Origin: Bemisia tabaci
Lineage: Eukaryota > Arthropoda > Insecta > Hemiptera > Aleyrodidae
Reading direction: 5' to 3'
Length of the DNA stretch: 64,000 nucleotides
NCBI RefSeq assembly: GCF_918797505.1
Contig: NC_092800.1
Coordinates: 22,067,313-22,131,312, forward strand
Under the pieces are notes generated by a model. The model did no database searches. It was not told where the DNA came from and worked only from the letters and a program-made list of their open reading frames with translations. Shown here in pieces: positions 57,101-64,000 of the stretch (positions are counted from its first letter, which is position 1; every line of letters starts with the position of its first letter). A program made the translations under genes and the position numbers.

Positions 57101-58629
57101 GTGGTGCTTGAATCTTTTCTGAAAATTATACGTACAAGTATAACGAAAAAATCACCTTTTATTTAAGGGCCTCTGATTGGTCAATGCCTTGATTTGAGCG
57201 CCTCTGATTGTATAGTTATCATTACAGAGTGACTCGTATCTAGACTATACAAATTCTTCATAACTATCCAGGATTTTTTGTATAAATATTTTATTAATAA
57301 AAACGTTTTCATGGTTCAATCCCAATAGCATTATTTTTTACGCCATATACTACATACCTGCCTTTTATTAATTAGCACAAGTTTCCACTCATCGATTAAA
57401 CTTCCTTTTCCTCCCACACATCGTCCGTTCAATTAGAATTATTCATGATCATGCTGCGCTTATGCAACACCTCGTGTTGGACTTTCCTGCTTCTTTTTTA
57501 TTTCTTTTCATTTCTTTTAGGTACAGTAATCGCCAATTTTCAATTAACGAATTATATTCCTGCATCTGAAACGTGACGGCAAAAATACGGTTCCAGCTCG
57601 AATCTTCGGTACAGCCCTGTTTTCGGAACTCAAATGACTTTTAAGGTGACTCGATGGACGCCATATGTGTCAGAACGGCATGCGATATATCGCATCAATT
57701 GGTTCCATTTTTTCAGCTACTCGTCAATTTTCTCCAATTTTTAGATCGCAATTCTGTTGTCAGGAGACTAAACACTCACTTACCAATTTTAGCAAAGAAA
57801 TTCAACGTAATAAAGGCGTGGTTTTTTTAGAGAGAAAACATCGAATTCGATACTGATATCGAATCTGCACTCGAATGCGATATTTTCTCTCTAAAAAAAC
57901 CACGCCTTTATTACGTTGAATTTCTTTGTTAAAATTTGTAAGTGAGTGTTTAGTCTCCTTACAACAGAATTACGATCTCAAAATTGGAGAAAAATGACGA
58001 GTAGCTGAAAAAATAGAACCAATTGATGCGATATATCGCATGCCGTTCTGACACAAAGTATGGCGTCCATTAAATCACCTTAACCGTGTGCGGAACGCAT
58101 TTCTGATTGGTTCCCTTATTTTAGGCCTTCACAGTGTCACAAAAGGGAATAAAGATTACAGTTTCACCGACTGCAAAGATTATAATCTGGGATGGACCGG
58201 GGAATTACGGGTTCGGCAAGGAACAAACAGAATGAGGGAAGGAACGAAGAAAGGAATTCGAGAATGGGCCGATCAAAGATTACGAAAAACGTTCAATTTC
58301 TGTAATCTTTATTCCCGTTTGTGACTCCATGAGGGGTGTTGTCTTGACTCTCAGTATAAAGGGAGTCTACGCTGAACTACCGGGCAGTTGTTAAAGATTA
58401 ACGTTACTATTTCACTTCAAAAAAGTCACCTACCATTGTGACTTTTGTTAAAAAAAGTGAGCGCGTTGCCGATGATAGGCAGAGCTGTCGGTCCAGGGAA
58501 CTTTGAAGCAAGTAGCTCCTGATGCCTCCGATTCCATTTATAAAAGCCCCATATCAGGATCAAGCAGATGCATAGGATACTCAACAGTGCCCGAGTGACG
58601 TCAGACAGTCCAGGGATTAATATTTCCAT
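45195..58629 (-). CDS. Cytochrome P450 (CYP4-type, clan 4), gene A, with TGA at exon 5/6 junction
   Basis: Paralogue of gene B. Eleven exons: 58434-58629, 56001-56107, 55403-55493, 52424-52612, 51753-51822, 50316-50442, 49517-49696, 48605-48673, 47945-48113, 46014-46196 and 45195-45367 (1554 nt). Motifs: N-terminal anchor, FPGPTALPIIGNAL, C-helix WKKTR (about 135-139), I-helix AGSETT (320-325), K-helix ETLR (378-381), and heme loop FSGGARNCIG with Cys about 459. Start: the ATG at 58629, not the in-frame TTG at 58650. Splicing is GT-AG except intron 6, which begins GCAAGT (50315). Codon 218, spanning exon 5 (…TG) and exon 6 (A…), reads TGA; gene B has CGG there. Either this copy is a pseudogene or null allele, or the base is an error. 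All other junctions are in frame. Confidence 0.88.
46425..46784. mobile_element. Left-arm fragment of the GCCTGTTGCAAAC foldback MITE
   Basis: Matches the left half of 6827-7437 (GCCTGTTGCAAACTTTTGC, then CACGATGAGCGC, GGCACAGGTGAACATTCCGT). It then stops where the hAT-like MITE begins, so the right half was lost or displaced. It lies in gene A intron 9. Confidence 0.7.
46785..47470. mobile_element. hAT-like MITE, copy 2, truncated
   Basis: Starts near TCAGCGTCGGATTTACCTAC and keeps the family interior (GCGCAATGCGTGAAGTAT twice, TTAACTCAATTAATT, ACTCTCAGGAAATGA). The right terminal CCGGCCCTG is missing. It lies in gene A intron 9. Confidence 0.7.
47548..47855. mobile_element. Foldback MITE with TAACAAGATC ends
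   Basis: Left TAACAAGATCCGTCC, right GGACAGATCTTGTTA. Arms share GCAACT, TGACGTCAT and GATAGTGACACCC-like words inverted. About 308 bp, no frame. It lies in gene A intron 9. Confidence 0.7.
49269..49431. mobile_element. hAT-like foldback MITE (CAGAGGCGGATCC)
   Basis: Left CAGAGGCGGATCCAGCAATT and right AATTGCTGGATCCGCCAATG are inverted. The arms also share TTGGCAACAC and AAATGGACGAAATCC. 163 bp. No clear 8-bp duplication. The interior TTTAAACCTA and AGAATCGAT words recall the element at 1301-1464. Confidence 0.7.
50628..51442. mobile_element. hAT-like MITE, copy 3 (gene A intron 5)
   Basis: Complete ends CAGGGCCGGATTTACC and CCCCTTAATCCGGCCCTG, with the family interior. Flanking octamers ATTAAGGG and TTAGTCCT do not match, so the target duplication is lost or was never present. 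815 bp. Confidence 0.78.
52928..53633. repeat. 706-bp dispersed repeat, copy 2 (gene A intron 3)
   Basis: Same length and ends as 10735-11440, differing at about eight positions. It is preceded by a short piece with CCGCAACCACGTATCTCG, an end fragment of the CGACGGTGAAAC MITE family. Confidence 0.75.
53773..55065. mobile_element. Foldback element interrupted by an hAT-like MITE
   Basis: Left arm from AATGGAGATGTTGCATGCG to about 54010. The right arm is its inverse (GGACTCTAAAACTC … CACACATGCAAC), interrupted by the hAT-like MITE, and resumes as CATGCAACATCTCCATT to 55065. Shared arm words include TTTGACTGTTGATTCTTA, AAAGTTCGCGAGAAAC and TTGAGGCCAAAATGGAGG. The nested order shows the foldback is older. 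It lies in gene A intron 3. Confidence 0.75.
54265..55048. mobile_element. hAT-like MITE, copy 4, with perfect 8-bp target duplication
   Basis: Ends CATGGCCGGATTTACC and CCCCTTAATCCGGCCGTG, flanked on both sides by CATGCAAC (54257-54264 and 55049-55056). This exact octamer duplication supports the hAT assignment of the whole family. 784 bp, no transposase frame. Confidence 0.85.
57641..58083. mobile_element. Foldback MITE with TTAAGGTGA ends
   Basis: Starts TTAAGGTGACTCGATGGACG and ends CGTCCATTAAATCACCTTAA. The arms of about 200 bases are almost fully complementary (GTCAGAACGGCATGCGATAT, TTTAGTCTCCT, AAAGGCGTGGTTTTTTTAGA), and the centre has GATATCGAAT-type words. A half copy is at 38755-38915. 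It lies in gene A intron 1. Confidence 0.8.
58136..58325. mobile_element. Short MITE with GTCACAAAAGGGAATAAAG ends
   Basis: Left GTCACAAAAGGGAATAAAGA, right TCTTTATTCCCGTTTGTGAC, with GATTACAG also paired. 190 bp in gene A intron 1, about 110 bp from exon 1. Confidence 0.7.
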
Positions 58630-58718
58630 TGCACACGAATAAACGCACAATCAAACGCAACGTATCGCAAGTCTGGACTAAAATTGATGATTGGTGATGC
58701 GTTGATGCAAAAAAGTAT

Positions 58719-58726
58719 TATTTATA
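58719..58726 (-). promoter_or_regulatory. Candidate TATA box of gene A
   Basis: TATAAATA on the minus strand about 90 bases upstream of the ATG. The surrounding sequence (GCATCAACGCATC just downstream) is conserved upstream of gene C, where a weaker TATAATTA-like word occupies the same place near 3446-3453. Position and conservation support it; no transcript evidence is available. Confidence 0.4.
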
Positions 58727-60235
58727 TTTTAAGCTAGCTATACACTGGTACACTTTAACCGATCTTCTATTTTTATTAACGCAGGTCAAATGTTTGATAT
58801 ATACGTTTAAAGTGTGAAGTCGGTAAATTATAAATAAATAGGAAACTGCATAACGCGAGAGATGAATAGAACGTCCGATCACTTAAACATGGAATGATAG
58901 TGAGCAAAAAACTTTCTCGTAAAACTTCTTATTTATATAAACATAAATATTTTTAGGGCATCAACGCACATTCCGAATAATCGCACTATCGGTTGATACG
59001 GTTTGCATTCTCGACTCGATAAACTTTCAATTTTGCTAATCAATTATTGAAAATACGACCTGACCATAGAGAGGTCAACTGGTTCTTTTTTTGTAGAGTA
59101 TCTTCACTTTTTTATCGTTTTCGTGGAAAATTGGGTTTTATCAGCGCGGGAACCTTTGGTTATTACTTTCTCTTCTTTGAGTGCACTCAAGGTAGTTCCC
59201 TTGCTTCCTAAGAAAGGTTTGACGAGTTATTGAATTGGATGTAAGAAAATTCAACAATTCGTTTCCAAATCATAGGGAGTTTATTTTAGTCTTTTATTTT
59301 TTACGTTGGACAGCATTGTCAGGCTGCGCCATAAATTATAGTGGATCACTAGGTGAGTTACAAATTTGAGCACCCAGGCATATGTTTTCTCCTGAAAATT
59401 TTATGTTTTAAACGCGACTCACGCGACGAAATGATTAAAATCAACTTTTAACAAGATCTAGTAACGCTAAATTCGAATTTTCCACTTGCAAGAAAAACTA
59501 GAGTCTGTGATCAAATCGCTCACTATAGGAGCTATGTCAGATTTCGTGATCAAACAGTATTTCTTCCTCATTCTGCCTTGTTCAAAGTGTGAAAACTTGC
59601 GACAGCTGAGCCGAGGCGCCGAGATTGAACTTATCGTATTCTAGCACCACGCAAGAGAATGTCAGGGGTGACGTTTAATGAATGGTTTAACTCAAGTAGA
59701 TTATGGTTTTCTCATGAGCGGGAGGTTTGAACTCTTGCATAAAAAAACTTTTACATCTTGGTTAGGAGTCACTCTCAATAATTTTCATTGCACAAATTAT
59801 ATGCTACGTGAAATATTGATAGAATACATTAATCTCAATAAATTGATCCGCATTTTGTCTATTGGTCCAAATTCTTCAGTTCTAACTTCTGAATGAAGTT
59901 TTATTAAATTTAAGGTGAGGCTCCTATACTCAGAAAAAGTGTATCATAGATCTTACAATGCTTACAATGCCTGCTTTCAGTCCCAACCTAAAATGTTACA
60001 ATGTCTGCCAAAAGCTCACTCTTTTTGGAAAAATTATTTCAGTCAGAGGAAAAATGCGTCGGTCTTCGTCATAAATGTTGCTTAGTTAACAGGACCGGAA
60101 CATGTTGTAACATACAAGAAACATTTTAATAATATGGAGTTTTCGAAGTTGAGCCTAAAAGTCTCACAAGAGCGTTTAGAGCTGCGATTCCCCCTCACGT
60201 GCCTCTATAGGCCGAATATCAAGTTTGTTTCCGGC
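58727..60235. other. Gene A upstream region
   Basis: 58727-59220 is similar to the gene C upstream region (for example TTTTTTATCGTTTTCGTGGA, ATTGGGTTTTATCAG, ACTCAAGGTAGTT). From 59220 to 60235 I see AT-rich DNA without a gene or recognisable element. Confidence 0.5.
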
Positions 60236-61017
60236 TCGTAAAACGCTCGCAAGGAGCTATAATAGTCGTATCCCCGCGCCTTAGCAAGGCGATGGAAGGG
60301 TAATAGTGAAGTAGCGTCCCCGTTTGGTGTTTCGGCTTTCCTGTGCCGCTACTGCAGTTTCGACCGTTAAGGCCGGAGTTTAAGAGCGCTAAAGCCAGGA
60401 TTGAATTTCGCAAAAAGATTATTTTTGCAGAATAATTAAAAATTAAGCAGAAGCAGTAATTTAATTAAATAATAAAAGGAACTCAAATCTACAATATAAT
60501 GCAAAACAAATTGGAAAATCTCGTCATGTAAATACATAAGATTCGTAAACGCCTTCAATTGAAGCGTGATACCGCACGCTTTCCGGGGAGTTCAAATAGT
60601 TGTATCCCTGCGCCTTAGCAAGGCGATGGAAGTTTAATGTTGAAGTAGCGTCCTTGCGTTATTTTTTGGTTTTCCTGTGCCGCTCCTGCAGTCTTGACCG
60701 TTAAGGTCGGAGTTTAAGGGCGCTAAAGCCAGGATTGTATTTCGCAAAAAGATAATTGTTGCAGAATAATTAAAAATTAAGAAGCAAGAATATTATCACT
60801 AAATAATAAAAGAAACTCATCTCTACAATATAATGCAAAAACTTTTGGAAAATCTCGTCATGTAAATACATAAGATTCGTAAACGCCTTCAATTGAAGCG
60901 TCATACCTCCCGCGTTCCGGAGAGTTCAAATAGTTGTATCCCTGCGCCTTGGCAAGGCGATGGAAGTTTAATATTGAAGTAGCGTCCCCGCTTGGTTTTT
61001 CGGCTTTCCTGTGCCGC
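60236..61017. repeat. Tandem repeat, 334-bp unit, about 2.3 copies
   Basis: GTATCCCTGCGCCTTAGCAA starts at 60268, 60602 and 60936, exactly 334 bases apart. It is followed each time by GGCGATGGAAG, GAAGTAGCGTCC and GGCTTTCCTGTGCCGC. The third unit is cut off at 61018 by a sequence starting CAGGGGCGGACTGGCC. Confidence 0.8.
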
Positions 61018-61739
61018 CAGGGGCGGACTGGCCATGGGGGCGGGGAGGCGATCGCCCCCTAAGAATTTGCCGCGGAGGTTCCGATGGGGCCCCCGTGGTG
61101 ACTTTTTTTCGAGTCATCGTTTTTTCCCCAAAGTGTTGTATATTCTTATCCTTTTTTATCACTAAAAGGCCCCGAATTCCTTGAAAATTTGTCTCTAAAA
61201 GACATGGAAGGTAGCCAAAATTATTTGTCATGAAGGGACCCCCGATGAATCCTGAGAATGGGTTATTTTGAAGTTCAAGTACTGTAGAATCCAACTCCAA
61301 TAATATCTACGTGTTTAAAAAGTGTGAAATTTTCAAAATTTACAAATTTAAAGGCAATGCTGCTCGGCTCCTTCCAAAAATGTCAAGGACCCAAGCTACT
61401 AATTAACTTTGAGGTAAAAGGCATATGGAATGTAATTAATATGCGCTGAATCCTAATGTAATCGATCAAAGATGTCAGAAAAATGAAAATTATTTGCAAA
61501 GAGAGCAGCTTCTTCCGCCGAGTAAGAAACATGGAATGCAGTTTGACTGTATCCGGTTGCGTTTTTTCGCGCGTTTTAGCGCAATACTTGTTTTCATGAG
61601 ATTCAAATTAAGATATATTCAATTAAAACCCACAGTAAGATATGATATTTTTAAAAACAATTCAGCAAAATTTCTGTCATCTGTAATATGTAATTCCATT
61701 TAATTTGTCATTGAGAATCCTGCTAAAAATGTTCCATGT
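61018..61739. other. Possible hAT-type element end, then unassigned DNA
   Basis: CAGGGGCGGACTGGCC at 61018 resembles an hAT terminal sequence and interrupts the 334-bp array. I found no matching inverted right end in the window. The rest is AT-rich with no domain. Confidence 0.35.
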
Positions 61740-62110
61740 GGATTCACGTGGAAATGACCCGATTTCCATGTGATTTCATGGAAATCGTCTGACTTCCATG
61801 TCCTTCGACATGGAAATCATAACGTTTCCATGAAACTCACATGGAAACCAAGTCATTTCCATCAAGCCGTCATGGAAATGAAAACATTTCCTTGTGAGCT
61901 CGACATGGAAATCATAACGTTTCCATGCAACTCACACGGAAACCAAGTCATTTCCATCAAGTCTTCATGGAAATGAAAATATTTCCTTGTGAGCTCGACA
62001 TGGAACTCATGACACTTCCATGCAACTCACACGGAAACCAAGTCATTTCCATCAAGCCTTCATGGAATTAAAAATCCCCTTCTCAGTTCGGCATGGAAAT
62101 AAAAATTGCG
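61740..62110. repeat. Minisatellite, 95-bp unit of alternating ATGGAAAT / ATTTCCAT
   Basis: The word GACATGGAA starts at 61807, 61902 and 61997 (95-base period), with a weaker fourth at 62090. Within each unit CATGGAAA and TTTCCATG alternate about every 20-25 bases, so each unit is built of inverted sub-repeats. Confidence 0.8.
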
Positions 62111-64000
62111 GATTTAAACATGAATTTCGCGGCTTTAAAATCTTTCAATTTTTGGGCAATTCTAAACTGGACATACGCTCCGACATGCGCAACATGCGAA
62201 AATTACACATCGGAGCGTGAGTGTCGCGTTTGAAGCATAACTACGATGTTGAAGGCGCTCCGCAAGGTGCGCGCCAAGGAATTATACTCGGTATACGGTT
62301 CAAACCAGAGATGCAAGATTTTATATGTAACTTCATAAAATGAAATTTCGTGAATTCCAATCATTTTTGAAAACTTCTGTGCTATGGGCTCATTATGACA
62401 TGAAAAGGAAGAATCTTAAGTTTTGGAAGGGGGGGGGGGAGATGAAGGGAAAAAGGAAAAAACCGAAAGAAGAGCTATACGATCATTGTTGCGGGTTGCA
62501 TTAGCAGTCAAATTTTTTCTTCTCAGGCGTATGTTTAGAAAGGAGGTGAAGAAGATCCCCATATCAGGGTGATCGAAAAAAGTCTCAATTTTGGTCATCA
62601 CTTAAGTACTTTTTCATCAGAAGGTAGTGTTTAGCATGTTATGTTTTTATCTTCAGTTATTAAATCTTCTAAATTTTTTTGTAAAGAATTTGAAAAGAAT
62701 TGCTGGAACCAATTTTTTTTAATGATATGATTTCGATCTCAGCCCCTGAAAATCAAGTACCTGAAATTTTATGAAGCTCAATAATTAAAGAAATGTGCCA
62801 AAATGTATGATGGATAAAAGCTTAGTGTGTACTTACATCTACACTCAAGTGAAAGCAATATAATAAGCACAATAATTTTAAAAAGTACATGGTGTACTCA
62901 AAGCTCCTTGATGAAAATTAGGGCCACCCTTTCAGACATACTTTGTGGGCAGGCCATCTATGACGGCCATGGGAACTTGTTTGACGGGTATATGTCAGTA
63001 TGTAATTAATATCAGCGCATAGACCTTCTTGGACTTGTAGGATTTTCTATATCATAGCAGCGTAGTTTTTCAAAGTTCGCATATTAGCAGTTCTAAACAC
63101 ACATGTATCTTCCACTAGGCATGTGTAAAGAGAATCTTTCAGCTAAAGATGCATCATGCAAAGTAATAATGGATGACATCTGTCATGCAGACATACTCAA
63201 TAAAATAGAAAATGAACAAACAACACTCACCAACTTGTTCAAATCTGTAATCCACTGGGTCAGAAAAATCCACTTGAAGACAATAAATCCAAATTTCCGA
63301 TTAGAACTGGTGCAGGTACGAAGGAACTTTTGAAAACACGATGAGTGCATTGTAAAAATATCTAAAGCACTCTTTAACGTAAGAGAAAAATTAGCACCAT
63401 GATTTAACAGCTGATCAATACAGAACACCACTCTCAGAAAAGCACTGACACAACACGATTCTTCAGTTTAGTTTTAGAGGAGAAAGCATTTTTCAAAAGA
63501 TGCGACATCATAGATCCACAGCTTAAATAATTTCACAATTTACTCCGATCATTGATGATATTAAGGTAGCCATCGATTCTCTACCCGACGTTCCTTCCAC
63601 ACATGACAGGAAACATCTACAGGCATAGAGCAAATGGCACTAAGCAGCAATGTACATCTGATAAGGCAAGCTCCTGGAAGTGTCGATCTGCAAAAATACA
63701 AAGCGGGAGACAGATCATCAAATTGATCTACCTATCGTTAATGGCCGTCCTTGGAGACAGACAATAAACTACGTAACAATATATCAACCACCTTTTGATA
63801 ACAGAACGAATTTAAAATGAGAGCAAGACCCTTCCTTATGGAGGGAGGGCCAAGAAACATTTAAAAACGGAACATTTTACTAATTACAGGTCTGAGCCAC
63901 TGAATAAAATACATTCCACCAGTCAATAAAATTTTAAATTTTGAATGTTGATGGATAACCTGATTGCCAGTATACATCGAGTTGAAACATCTGATACTTA
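62111..64000. other. Unassigned right end
   Basis: AT-rich DNA. A minus-strand open frame at about 63183-63464 includes DQLLNHGANFSLTLKSALDI, faintly like an ankyrin-repeat protein, but splice sites and a second repeat were not established. Nothing else recognised. Confidence 0.3.

Noticed and set aside
61740..62110. CRISPR-like array
   Set aside because: Regularly spaced repeats, but the spacers are conserved and the context is eukaryotic; it is a minisatellite.

Overview
The window looks like AT-rich nuclear DNA from an insect. It has spliced genes with short exons, insect-type clan-4 cytochrome P450s, a complete R1-clade non-LTR retrotransposon, a decayed Helitron, and dozens of foldback/hAT-like MITEs. 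A sap-sucking hemipteran such as a whitefly is my best guess, but that is inference and nothing here proves the species. Bacterial features (operons, ribosome-binding sites, CRISPR) are absent.

The backbone is a tandem array of three cytochrome P450 genes, all on the minus strand, so transcription runs right to left. Gene A is 58629 down to 45195 (11 exons, about 517 codons). Gene B is 40627 down to 8166 (12 exons, 529 aa, all splice junctions in frame). Gene C starts at 3356 and runs off the left edge; only exons 1 and 2 are visible. Corresponding exons have identical lengths in the different genes (107, 91, 189, 70, 127, 69, 169 and 183 nt), so they are tandem duplicates. The flanks agree: the promoter side of A (58.6-59.2 kb) resembles that of C (3.4-5.1 kb), and the 3' flanks of A and B are also related. 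Gene B is intact. Gene A has a TGA created across the exon 5/6 junction and may be a pseudogene or a null allele.

Most other sequence is transposable elements inside P450 introns and spacers. Gene B intron 2 holds an 8.6-kb Helitron (26600-35198) with good termini, a broken helicase, and a near-perfect 717-bp inverted repeat at its 3' side. Gene B intron 9 holds an apparently intact R1-clade element (13212-18532) with both ORFs open, a long poly(A) and 13-bp target duplications. Gene B introns 1 and 7 hold two copies of a 2.0-3.2-kb element with terminal hairpins; the intron 7 copy lies in an intron that gene A lacks. A 706-bp repeat occurs once in gene B and once in gene A. An hAT-like MITE family (TIR CAGGGCCGGATT) has four copies.

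The A-B spacer (40628-45194) holds MITEs and a GC-rich, proline-rich coding-like fragment whose stop codon comes from a MITE terminus. The region upstream of gene A (59.2-64 kb) has a 334-bp tandem repeat, a 95-bp minisatellite and otherwise nothing I recognise. Exons and boundaries were called by hand from splice sites, reading frame and paralogue comparison; percent identities were judged by eye.
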